Notes under the pieces: model-generated
The model's input: only the letters and a program-made list of their open reading frames with translations
What the model was told of the DNA's origin: nothing
Database searches by the model: none
In this document: piece by piece, positions 1-5,257 of the stretch
Layout: each line of letters begins with the position of its first letter
Position numbering within the stretch: position 1 is the first letter of the stretch
DNA from: Bacteroidales bacterium
GTDB lineage: Bacteria; Bacteroidota; Bacteroidia; Bacteroidales; Muribaculaceae
Direction: 5' to 3'
DNA length: 12,394 nucleotides
Assembly (NCBI GenBank): GCA_003150235.1
Contig: QAMW01000046.1
Coordinates: 1-12,394 of the forward strand
Position numbers and translations under genes: made by a program

Positions 1-150
1 AATCGTGAACGCAAGTGTCTTGCCGGAACCGGTCGGCGAAAGCAGCACTATGTCATGTGCCTGCGTCGCCATCATTTCCTGCTGCATGGGATTCAGCTGC
101 GAGATGCCGAGACGCGCTGAAATATTTTCAAGAATTATTGACTGTTTCAT
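1..150 (-). CDS. DEAD/DEAH-box helicase, N-terminal 50 residues (runs off window)
   Basis: This is the start of an ATP-dependent RNA (or DNA) helicase whose remainder lies left of base 1. The 50 visible residues start at ATG 150 and contain a Q-motif-like segment (NPMQQEMM, residues 20-27), which contacts adenine in DEAD-box proteins, and motif I/Walker A (SPTGSGKT, residues 38-45), which binds ATP phosphates. This pairing with its spacing is typical of superfamily 2 DEAD-box enzymes. Motifs II-VI and any C-terminal domain are outside the window, so the subfamily cannot be named. A consensus promoter lies about 95 bp upstream. Which of the two copies belongs to the complete gene depends on whether the 522-bp duplication is real. 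Confidence 0.8.
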   Translation of the reverse strand, partial: MKQSIILENISARLGISQLNPMQQEMMATQAHDIVLLSPTGSGKTLAFTI

Positions 151-244
151 AAATCGGAGTATGTAAATATTAAGTATGAAGTATTAAGTATGTCGCCTCA
201 TATCTCCATAATTTCCGGAAACCGCATTTGCGAAAGCCGGTTTA

Positions 245-276
245 CAAAGATAATCAATCATGGTCAATGAGCCAAT
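245..276 (-). promoter_or_regulatory. Helicase promoter (copy 1)
   Basis: The minus strand reads TATCTTTG at 252-245, an exact TAnnTTTG -7 element. ATTG at 276-273, 20 bp upstream, is one mismatch from the TTTG -33 element. Transcription would start near 240, leaving a leader of about 90 nt that contains the direct repeat TATTAAGTATG (168-178 and 182-192). Confidence 0.6.
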
Positions 277-394
277 ATTGACCAGACCTTATTGTATAAA
301 CAACAATAAATCGTTTACAAATGTTAATAATTGGGATTTAATAACATATTTACGACTGATTTTTATCAAAAAGATGTTAAAGTAATCAGAAATA

Positions 395-427
395 TTTGTT
401 CCATTCAAGAAAAAATGCCTACATTTG
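395..427 (+). promoter_or_regulatory. Plus-strand promoter of the candidate small RNA (copy 1)
   Basis: TTTG at 395-398 and TACATTTG at 420-427 are separated by 21 bp, a full match to the Bacteroidetes promoter consensus. It points away from the helicase, and no plus-strand protein gene follows. Start site is predicted near 432-434. Confidence 0.55.
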
Positions 428-432
428 TGAGT

Positions 433-505
433 GTGTTTTTCATAGTATTAGATTAAGATAAAGGTTTAAACGTAATGGGATGTCGTGAGACATCCCATTA
501 TTATT
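433..505 (+). ncRNA. Candidate small RNA of about 70 nt (copy 1)
   Basis: A consensus promoter (395-427) is followed 46 bp later by a perfect 12-bp hairpin with a GTGA tetraloop (473-500) and a T-rich tail. No convincing ORF lies between; an ATG at 476 inside the hairpin opens only a short frame without a good ribosome binding site. The simplest reading is a stand-alone small RNA whose 3' end is the hairpin. This is inferred from signal layout alone; no known RNA family is recognised. Alternatives are an antisense leader or a terminator for other transcripts. Confidence 0.35.
473..500 (+). terminator. Perfect 12-bp hairpin, probable intrinsic terminator (copy 1)
   Basis: Arms TAATGGGATGTC (473-484) and GACATCCCATTA (489-500) enclose the loop GTGA, a GNRA-type tetraloop. 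The plus-strand tail TTATTTGT is moderately T-rich. The minus-strand tail is not, so plus-strand termination is favoured. Confidence 0.6.
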
Positions 506-522
506 TGTATAAGTCGATGAAA

Positions 523-672
523 AATCGTGAACGCAAGTGTCTTGCCGGAACCGGTCGGCGAAAGCAGCACTATGTCATGTGCCTGCGTCGCCATCATTTC
601 CTGCTGCATGGGATTCAGCTGCGAGATGCCGAGACGCGCTGAAATATTTTCAAGAATTATTGACTGTTTCAT
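523..672 (-). pseudogene. Duplicated 5' fragment of the helicase gene
   Basis: Identical to the first 50 codons of the helicase at 1-150, with Q-motif and Walker A. At the repeat junction (522/523) the frame passes into the intergenic part of copy 1 and ends after 18 unrelated codons (stop at 466), giving a 68-residue chimera without any other helicase motif. It cannot be a working helicase. If the tandem copy is an assembly error, this fragment is instead the real gene start and copy 1 is the artefact. Confidence 0.75.
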
Positions 673-766
673 AAATCGGAGTATGTAAATATTAAGTATG
701 AAGTATTAAGTATGTCGCCTCATATCTCCATAATTTCCGGAAACCGCATTTGCGAAAGCCGGTTTA

Positions 767-798
767 CAAAGATAATCAATCATGGTCAATGAGCCAAT
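767..798 (-). promoter_or_regulatory. Helicase promoter (copy 2)
   Basis: Identical to the promoter at 245-276, shifted by 522 bp. If the duplication is real it reads through the truncated helicase fragment and into the hairpin of copy 1. Confidence 0.55.
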
Positions 799-916
799 AT
801 TGACCAGACCTTATTGTATAAACAACAATAAATCGTTTACAAATGTTAATAATTGGGATTTAATAACATATTTACGACTGATTTTTATCAAAAAGATGTT
901 AAAGTAATCAGAAATA

Positions 917-949
917 TTTGTTCCATTCAAGAAAAAATGCCTACATTTG
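917..949 (+). promoter_or_regulatory. Plus-strand promoter of the candidate small RNA (copy 2)
   Basis: Identical second copy of the promoter at 395-427. Confidence 0.5.
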
Positions 950-954
950 TGAGT

Positions 955-1027
955 GTGTTTTTCATAGTATTAGATTAAGATAAAGGTTTAAACGTAATGG
1001 GATGTCGTGAGACATCCCATTATTATT
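955..1027 (+). ncRNA. Candidate small RNA (copy 2)
   Basis: Sequence-identical second copy of the 433-505 candidate. Beyond the hairpin the sequence diverges at 1045. If the duplication is artefactual only one of the two exists. Confidence 0.3.
995..1022 (+). terminator. Perfect 12-bp hairpin, probable terminator (copy 2)
   Basis: Identical to 473-500. It lies about 125 bp beyond the 3' end of the DUF1232 gene, so it could also protect that minus-strand unit from plus-strand transcription. Confidence 0.55.
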
Positions 1028-1146
1028 TGTATAAGTCGATGAAATATAGCGTTTTATCTACGTAGCCGCGATTCACAGTCCTCTCCGGGAGAAAATGACC
1101 GGCTATGAACGCTCTAATTTAACACTTTAACACTCCAAGAAATTGT

Positions 1147-1557
1147 TTAAAACAGAGTCAGATCAGACTCTTCAACTCCAGGAAACCACTGCCTAAGCCT
1201 GGCACGTGACTTTTCATGTACAGCCGGAGTTATATTATGCCATATCCGCGAAAGCGCCCACATGAGAGCGCTGATATCGTCGGTGTAGCCCAACGGACCA
1301 AGAATGTCGGGGATAAAATCGGTAGGACATATAAAATAGCCGAGCGCACCTACTACTATCACCTTGTCACGCAACGGCACGTTGCCATCGGCAAGCGCAT
1401 AATATAGCAACAACGCCGCATACACGCCCTTTACTCCCGCCTTTTTCGCCACACGGCTTATCTTGTCAAATAGCTTGGTGCGCGAATACCAGTCATCAAA
1501 CCGCGATAACACACGGGTATCCGGCAGAAAACGCCGGTCCTTATCATTATTTTCCAT
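1147..1557 (-). CDS. DUF1232 / YkvA-like small membrane-associated protein
   Basis: A 136-residue protein with the DUF1232 core at residues 70-99: a hydrophobic helix followed by the family's hallmark, CPTDFIPDILGPLGYTDD (77-94), with the conserved CP-x-DFIPD and DD. A second hydrophobic stretch lies at about 45-56, so membrane association is likely. The biochemical role of DUF1232 proteins is not established and none is assigned. It lies 72 bp downstream of the ROK kinase on the same strand, with a terminator-like hairpin in the gap, so it may be expressed by read-through; I saw no consensus promoter directly upstream. The ATG at 1557 gives an N-terminus rich in charged residues. Family assignment is firm, function open. 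Confidence 0.85.
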   Translation of the reverse strand: MENNDKDRRFLPDTRVLSRFDDWYSRTKLFDKISRVAKKAGVKGVYAALLLYYALADGNVPLRDKVIVVGALGYFICPTDFIPDILGPLGYTDDISALMWALSRIWHNITPAVHEKSRARLRQWFPGVEESDLTLF

Positions 1558-1576
1558 AGTAACCCAAAATAAGAAA

Positions 1577-1601
1577 GAGACGGGGTGAAACGCCCCGCCT
1601 C
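1577..1601 (-). terminator. Terminator-like hairpin after the ROK kinase
   Basis: Stem CGGGG/CCCCG (1581-1585 with 1593-1597), extended by three pairs beyond one mismatch. On the minus strand it is followed by a T-rich tract (TTTCTTATTTT). It ends about 20 bp before the DUF1232 ATG, so it either ends the kinase mRNA or attenuates read-through into DUF1232. Confidence 0.6.
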
Positions 1602-1629
1602 CTGATATGATATCTTTTATCTTAATTCA

Positions 1630-2622
1630 TCAAAGAACAGGTTGAGTAGAAGCCGGTGGCGGTGTCTGACGGGCTTCCCATCCAAGCGCACTCGCACCAA
1701 GCACGGCAGCATCGCTTTCCTTCAGTTCTGAAAGCAGAAGTTTGGTCTTTCCCTTGAAGATATTAAGGATATTGCGGTCAAGCGACTCCTTGATGGGCTT
1801 CATCAAAAGATCGCCTGAGCGCGACAGTCCGCCGAAAAGCACGATTGCCTCGGGGCTTGAGAAGGCGATGAAATTGGCAAATGCACGACCCATTATGTCG
1901 CCGGTATATTCAAATACGTCCTTGGCAAGCTTGTCACCTGCCATTGCTGCATCATATACATCCTTGGAAGTGATTTCCTCTACGGGAAGATTGCGGAGCT
2001 TTGACGGCTCGGTACGGATTTCAAGGAACTCGCGGGCGGTACGTGCCACGCCTGTAGCGGAGCAGTATGCCTCAAGACATCCGGTTCTGCCGCAGCCACA
2101 CATTCTGCCGTTGGAAGGCTTCACAATCACATGACCAAGCTCACCGGCAAATCCGTCATGTCCATATACAAGCTGACCGTTTACCACTATACCGCTGCCG
2201 ACACCGGTGCCCAGGGTTATCATGATGAAATCTTTCATGCCACGTGCCACGCCGTAGGTCATCTCTCCGATAGCGGCGGCATTGGCATCATTGGTTATTG
2301 CCACAGGCACACCGAATGCCTCATGCAACAGACTTGCAAATGGAATCTTTCCTTTCCAGGGAAGATTGGGGGCATCCTCAATCATACCTGAAAAATAGTT
2401 TGCGTTAGGCGCGCCTACACCTATACCTGCAATCTTGTCGGTGGCGTCATGAGCCTCAATCAAGGCATTAAGCGCATCTTTAAGTTCAGCTATATAGTCG
2501 TTGACATCAGCATGCTTTCCGGTCTTTATCGAATTGCTGCCGATAACATTGCCTCTCGCGTCAACTATCCCGAACACTGTATTGGTACCGCCTATATCGA
2601 TACCTACCACGTATGGTTTCAT
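1630..2622 (-). CDS. ROK-family sugar kinase, probable glucokinase
   Basis: A cytoplasmic 330-residue ROK-family kinase, expected to phosphorylate glucose or a related hexose with ATP. Visible motifs: phosphate-binding DIGGTNT (9-15); NDANAAA (111-117), whose Asp112 is the expected catalytic base; the glycine-rich TLGTGVGSG (136-144); and the ROK zinc site, ELGH (161-164) with Cys175, Cys177 and Cys182. Length is normal for single-domain ROK kinases, and there is no N-terminal HTH, so it is an enzyme and not a NagC/XylR-type repressor. The ATG at 2622 is preferred; an in-frame TTG at 2631 would add three residues. An exact -7 promoter element lies about 50 bp upstream and a terminator-like hairpin follows. 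Other ROK substrates (N-acetylmannosamine, fructose, allose) cannot be excluded. Confidence 0.9.
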   Translation of the reverse strand: MKPYVVGIDIGGTNTVFGIVDARGNVIGSNSIKTGKHADVNDYIAELKDALNALIEAHDATDKIAGIGVGAPNANYFSGMIEDAPNLPWKGKIPFASLLHEAFGVPVAITNDANAAAIGEMTYGVARGMKDFIMITLGTGVGSGIVVNGQLVYGHDGFAGELGHVIVKPSNGRMCGCGRTGCLEAYCSATGVARTAREFLEIRTEPSKLRNLPVEEITSKDVYDAAMAGDKLAKDVFEYTGDIMGRAFANFIAFSSPEAIVLFGGLSRSGDLLMKPIKESLDRNILNIFKGKTKLLLSELKESDAAVLGASALGWEARQTPPPASTQPVL

Positions 2623-2668
2623 CTTTATCAAATATTATTTAGGTTAACTGAATGTAAATGTTATCCCA

Positions 2669-2676
2669 CAAAGATA
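2669..2676 (-). promoter_or_regulatory. -7 element of the ROK kinase promoter
   Basis: The minus strand reads TATCTTTG, an exact TAnnTTTG match, about 50 bp upstream of the ATG. The -33 position is only AT-rich, without a clear TTTG. Predicted leader about 40 nt. Confidence 0.5.
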
Positions 2677-2758
2677 GCGAAAAAAGTGGAATTTAAAATA
2701 CCTGACCGCAGAAAGAAACAAAATTTACTGAAATATCGGGAATGCCCACATAAAACAA

Positions 2759-2786
2759 CGCCCGGCTGAAAACAGTCAACCGGGCG
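2759..2786 (-). terminator. Terminator of the PepSY-like gene pair
   Basis: An 11-bp stem with one G-T wobble: on the minus strand CGCCCGGTTGA and TCAGCCGGGCG enclose a six-base loop, followed by TTGTTTTATG. It sits 26 bp after the stop of the 2812-3261 gene. Confidence 0.8.
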
Positions 2787-2811
2787 ATATGCCTTACATG
2801 GAAAATGCGTC

Positions 2812-3261
2812 TTAATCCCTGTCGTAGCCTATGAATCCGCCATCAGTGTCGAAAATCAGCTCAACGCCGCTGACAAGTTCCACATCATAACCTACCGGCT
2901 CTTTTGAAATCTCATTTATACCCGTGCCGTTCATATTGGCGGCAATATAAGAGTCAATCGCGGCAGGATAGAAGCCGGAAGGAATCGTTTTGCCGACAGG
3001 AGCATCCACATCAACCCACTCTCCCGACAGATTAAAATCAATCATAGTGCCATCGGACAGCATCACTTCATATCCGTCGTTATCCTTTTGCGATACATTT
3101 ATTTCCTGCGACGGGAAATAAGTTGACACAAAAGATGTCGCAGCAGCCGGCAATTCATTTTTACCGATAACAGCATCATCATCGTCATCGCTACATGCAG
3201 TGACAGCGATACACATCACTGAAATAAGGAGTAACGGCAAAAAGCCAAATATCTTTTTCAT
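2812..3261 (-). CDS. PepSY-like domain lipoprotein
   Basis: A 149-residue predicted lipoprotein: basic start (MKK), hydrophobic core, lipobox VTAC with Cys23 as lipidation site, then an acidic SDDDDD run like those often found after the cysteine in Bacteroidetes lipoproteins destined for the outer membrane. The mature part holds two related beta-rich repeats, one around GYEVMLSDG and FNLSGEW, the other around GYDVELVSG and FDTDGGF. This matches the PepSY-like (DUF2874) family of small exported proteins, whose function is not well defined. It shares this architecture with its upstream neighbour 17 bp away and is presumably co-transcribed with it; a good terminator follows. Homologues are often envelope proteins near two-component systems, but none is visible here. 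Confidence 0.8.
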   Translation of the reverse strand: MKKIFGFLPLLLISVMCIAVTACSDDDDDAVIGKNELPAAATSFVSTYFPSQEINVSQKDNDGYEVMLSDGTMIDFNLSGEWVDVDAPVGKTIPSGFYPAAIDSYIAANMNGTGINEISKEPVGYDVELVSGVELIFDTDGGFIGYDRD

Positions 3262-3278
3262 ATCAATTTAGTTTTTTA

Positions 3279-3728
3279 TCAATCGTCGTAACGGACAAAC
3301 TGACCATTTTTATTAAATTTCATATCCACTCCGTTGGACAACTCGACATCATAGCCGGAACGCTCCTTGTCAATACCGACAATATTTTCACGGGACATGT
3401 TGGTCTTGACATATTTGGCGATTGCGGCAGGAATAAACGCCGACGGAATTTTCATCGTCTTTCCCACCTCAATATTATCCCAGTTGCCGTCACGGTCAAA
3501 TGTGATTTCTGTACCGTCGCTCAACACGACTTCGTATTCCGACACACGCCCAAAACCCTTCTCAATCTTGACCACGCTAACCTCTGCCTTGAAATTTTTT
3601 GCCAAAGTCACCTGCGCCGCCTGCGGCAGCACTGATGCATCATGAGCATAAGTATCACGAGCTATTGCTGCGGTAGAAATGCCAGCAACCGCAATCAGGG
3701 CAATAAATAATCGCTTAATCATAATCAT
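3279..3728 (-). CDS. PepSY-like domain exported protein
   Basis: A 149-residue protein with a cleavable signal peptide (MIMIKR, hydrophobic core, predicted cleavage after about STAAIA) and no lipobox, so probably periplasmic. The mature part has two PepSY-like (DUF2874) repeats: YEVVLSDGTEITFDRDGNW and, near the C-terminus, GYDVELSNG with FNKNGQF. It is a diverged paralogue of the lipoprotein directly downstream: same length and repeat layout, but different targeting. A second in-frame ATG at 3722 would shorten it by two residues. No clean promoter was found; an imperfect -7 element overlaps a perfect dyad at 3756-3768. Function unknown. Confidence 0.8.
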   Translation of the reverse strand: MIMIKRLFIALIAVAGISTAAIARDTYAHDASVLPQAAQVTLAKNFKAEVSVVKIEKGFGRVSEYEVVLSDGTEITFDRDGNWDNIEVGKTMKIPSAFIPAAIAKYVKTNMSRENIVGIDKERSGYDVELSNGVDMKFNKNGQFVRYDD

Positions 3729-3752
3729 CTTATTTTAAATATTCTACCCTAA

Positions 3753-3768
3753 CAACAATAGCCTATTG
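3753..3768 (-). promoter_or_regulatory. Possible promoter overlapping a perfect dyad upstream of the PepSY-like pair
   Basis: The minus strand reads TATTGTTG at 3760-3753, one mismatch from TAnnTTTG, 25 bp before the ATG. It overlaps the dyad CAATAG-C-CTATTG (3756-3768), an arrangement that would suit a repressor or activator site. No -33 element is evident, so this remains tentative. Confidence 0.25.
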
Positions 3769-3937
3769 ATTATGTTTGCACATTGATGTTAATAATTTAA
3801 GTTTCGCAAGCTCACTTAAGGGTTAAAAGATTAGGGGTAGAGGTTTAAGAGTTTATGGTTTATGGGTTTAGGTTTAACCCTATAACCTTATAACCCAATC
3901 ACCTGCTTGCATCGGCAAGCTTTTAACCTTTTAACCA

Positions 3938-3961
3938 TCAACTTTCGCAAGCGAAAGTTGA
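3938..3961. repeat. Perfect 11-bp inverted repeat
   Basis: Arms TCAACTTTCGC (3938-3948) and GCGAAAGTTGA (3951-3961) are separated by AA. A weaker hairpin (GCTTGC/GCAAGC) lies just left at 3905-3920. Neither has a clear T-run, so these are structural repeats more than terminators. Confidence 0.8.
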
Positions 3962-4058
3962 ATTAATAATAAAAGAGAGGGCGCTGTAAAATAGTCTTTA
4001 TGTCGTGACGCGGGCGGATTTACATTCAACGTCACTAACTTAAGGCGCAAGAATCGTA

Positions 4059-4127
4059 AATCCCCGCAAGGGGATTCATCTCGTTTACCGCGGGTAATGC
4101 CGAAGGCATACCCGTGGCTCAAGAGCC
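4059..4127. repeat. Cluster of three consecutive hairpins
   Basis: AATCCCC-GCAA-GGGGATT (4059-4076, a GNRA loop), then CGGGTAATGCC/GGCATACCCG with one bulged A and a GAA loop (4091-4114), then GGCTC-AA-GAGCC (4116-4127). The middle one shares its flanks (ACCGCGGGTA, ACCCGTGGC) in inverted orientation with the hairpin at 4234-4258. Confidence 0.75.
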
Positions 4128-4142
4128 CCTCTCCCTGTATCT

Positions 4143-4212
4143 CAACCCCGAAGTGGGTTGCATAGCTACTTGATTAGCACGTATTTATGCAACCCGTTTC
4201 AGGGTTGTATAG
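4143..4212. repeat. Two direct copies of a 23-bp hairpin repeat
   Basis: Copies at 4143-4165 and 4190-4212 both have the form CAACCC-N6-GGGTTG followed by CATAG or TATAG. The loops differ (CGAAGT and GTTTCA) while the stems are identical, so the stem appears to be the conserved part. Confidence 0.75.
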
Positions 4213-4233
4213 TTTGGTAAGGCTTGTGTGCCA

Positions 4234-4289
4234 CGGGTGCCCCATGCGGGGCTACCCGCGGTTAACGACATCTTGCCCATTCCGGGCAA
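4234..4289. repeat. Two further GC-rich hairpins
   Basis: CGGGTGCCCC-ATGC-GGGGCTACCCG (4234-4258, one bulge) and TTGCCC-ATTCC-GGGCAA (4273-4289). The first is an inverted relative of 4091-4114, so 4085-4118 and 4231-4264 form a larger imperfect inverted repeat around the two CAACCC hairpins. Confidence 0.7.
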
Positions 4290-4316
4290 AATCCTTAAAT
4301 TTAGTGGCATGAGCTT

Positions 4317-4410
4317 ACATTAGCGCTACTACTGCTTAATCAGCTTCACTGATTATCAAACTAATATATATATGCTAATGTAGGGACTTGTGGATGCAAG
4401 CCCGCACTAC
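4317..4410. repeat. Nested inverted repeats
   Basis: ACATTAGC (4317-4324) pairs with GCTAATGT (4374-4381) around an inner hairpin TAATCAG-CTTCA-CTGATTA (4337-4355). It is followed by a bulged stem in which GTAG (4380-4383) and CTTG (4387-4390) face CAAG (4397-4400) and CTAC (4407-4410). Confidence 0.6.
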
Positions 4411-4553
4411 AACAGCTAATTTCCTATTTTGCTATAGGTGCTTCTTTATGCCGGGAGCAAGAGCATATTATAAGAGCGAATTAAGCTTATGGTTTAAAGC
4501 ACACTATATATGGTTAATATATCATTTGTCCCCAAATTTGTCCTAATTATCGA

Positions 4554-4895
4554 CTAATATAGCAGGTTTAATCCACTCAATAACATCAACTTCGACTGAT
4601 AAATCTCCCAAAGTTCTTTGTTTACTTTAATCTCTCTAGGATTTGTTTTATCGGAATATAGATAAACACGGTTGACCCTTCCATCAGCATCACGCCTTAC
4701 CTCGCCACCTTCCGAAGCCAACTTAAGCATTAGCTTTTCGTTGAGTTTATCATATTTCTTGTAATCCAACTTGGGTGCAAGAGTCTGAAATCGGTCTTGA
4801 CCAAGAGGCGCATAGTCACGATTGAACACAGCCCAATCGCCCTCATCATTCCTATCCAAGCCATATGGCAGATAAATTCTGAAAAAATCAATCAT
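4554..4895 (-). CDS. Unrecognised 113-residue protein
   Basis: I do not recognise this protein. It starts MIDFFRIYLPYGLDRN, has no signal peptide or membrane segment, and is rich in aromatic and charged residues. Its N-terminal half contains YGLDRNDEGDWAVFNRDYAPLG, followed by a Lys-rich middle and a C-terminus (ELWEIYQSKLMLLSGL) likely to be helical. The composition and clean ATG suggest a real, soluble protein. It stands alone between the hairpin-rich stretch and the tRNA gene, with no consensus promoter upstream. The position beside a tRNA and the isolation would suit an acquired gene or a leftover of a mobile element, but no integrase is present. Confidence 0.55.
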   Translation of the reverse strand: MIDFFRIYLPYGLDRNDEGDWAVFNRDYAPLGQDRFQTLAPKLDYKKYDKLNEKLMLKLASEGGEVRRDADGRVNRVYLYSDKTNPREIKVNKELWEIYQSKLMLLSGLNLLY

Positions 4896-5017
4896 AGAGA
4901 TCTATTTTAAAACGATTTATAAAATCAGGATTAGCAATGCTACATTTTTTAATTATTACAAATTCTTCTCCGAAAAGGAAACGGAAAGGACTAATTTGTC
5001 CAATATTAAATTGGAAA

Positions 5018-5045
5018 ATCCCCACAACTGAATGGTTGTGAGGAT
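5018..5045 (-). terminator. Terminator of the initiator tRNA gene
   Basis: On the minus strand ATCCTCACAAC and GTTGTGGGGAT form an 11-bp stem with one wobble around CATTCA, followed by TTTTCC. It lies 18 bp after the tRNA. Confidence 0.8.
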
Positions 5046-5062
5046 CTTGAATTTTTCTTTTG

Positions 5063-5134
<72 letters not shown>

Positions 5135-5152
5135 ATGTCATTTTTGTGAGTG

Positions 5153-5184
5153 CAAAGTTATGCACTTTATTTTATGTTTCCAAA
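5153..5184 (-). promoter_or_regulatory. Promoter of the initiator tRNA gene
   Basis: The minus strand reads TTTG at 5184-5181 and TAACTTTG at 5160-5153 with exactly 20 bp between, a perfect match to the Bacteroidetes consensus. Start site predicted about 12 bp before the mature tRNA 5' end. Confidence 0.8.
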
Positions 5185-5216
5185 TATTCCGCTCTGTTTT
5201 TCCGTTAAAATATGTC

Positions 5217-5255
5217 AATCTGCTATATCACAATCATTTCACAAATTAGCAGATT
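5217..5255 (-). terminator. Possible terminator of the DUF3943 gene
   Basis: Perfect 9-bp stem AATCTGCTA/TAGCAGATT with a 21-base loop, starting three bases after the stop codon. The downstream minus-strand sequence (GACATATTTTAACGG) has only a short T-run, so strength is uncertain. Confidence 0.45.
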
Positions 5256-5257
5256 TA

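Larger units (their letters stand above)
1..1044. repeat. Perfect 522-bp tandem duplication, two copies
   Basis: Bases 1-522 and 523-1044 are identical by direct reading. Identity stops at 1045 (T, against A at 523), so exactly 2.0 units are present and the window starts on a unit boundary. Each unit carries 150 bp of helicase 5' coding sequence (minus strand) and 372 bp of upstream DNA with two divergent promoters and a hairpin. Perfect identity means a very recent duplication or an assembly artefact at a contig end; the sequence alone cannot decide. Confidence 0.95.
3781..4553. other. Gene-free, hairpin-rich intergenic stretch
   Basis: About 770 bp without a convincing protein gene. It begins with degenerate G-rich tracts (GGTTTA, GGTTAA and their complements, about 3820-3935) and continues with at least nine short hairpins between 3911 and 4410, most with GC-rich stems and 2-6 base loops, two of them direct repeats of each other. 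The last 140 bp (4411-4553) are AT-rich and featureless apart from a repeated ATTTGTCC. The organisation resembles a cluster of REP-like palindromes more than decayed coding sequence. No transposase or integrase remnant was recognised. Confidence 0.7.

Noticed and set aside
466..522. The 18-codon tail of the helicase fragment
   Set aside because: It is intergenic DNA read in frame only because of the repeat junction.
476..522. Short plus-strand ORF starting in the hairpin at 476
   Set aside because: Start codon is buried in a 12-bp stem with no convincing ribosome binding site, and its downstream sequence differs between the two copies.
2623..2631. TTG start three codons upstream in the ROK kinase
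   Set aside because: ATG at 2622 directly precedes the conserved first strand; the TTG adds nothing conserved.
3820..3935. GGTTTA/TTAACC tracts as telomere-like or coding repeats
   Set aside because: Too degenerate for a defined period and open in no useful frame; recorded only as part of the intergenic stretch.
3931..4122. A 63-codon minus-strand open frame
   Set aside because: It runs through at least four hairpins of the repeat cluster and its composition follows the palindromes; not a protein gene.
4143..4212. CRISPR-like direct repeats
   Set aside because: Only two copies, each a self-contained hairpin with changed loop, and no cas gene nearby.
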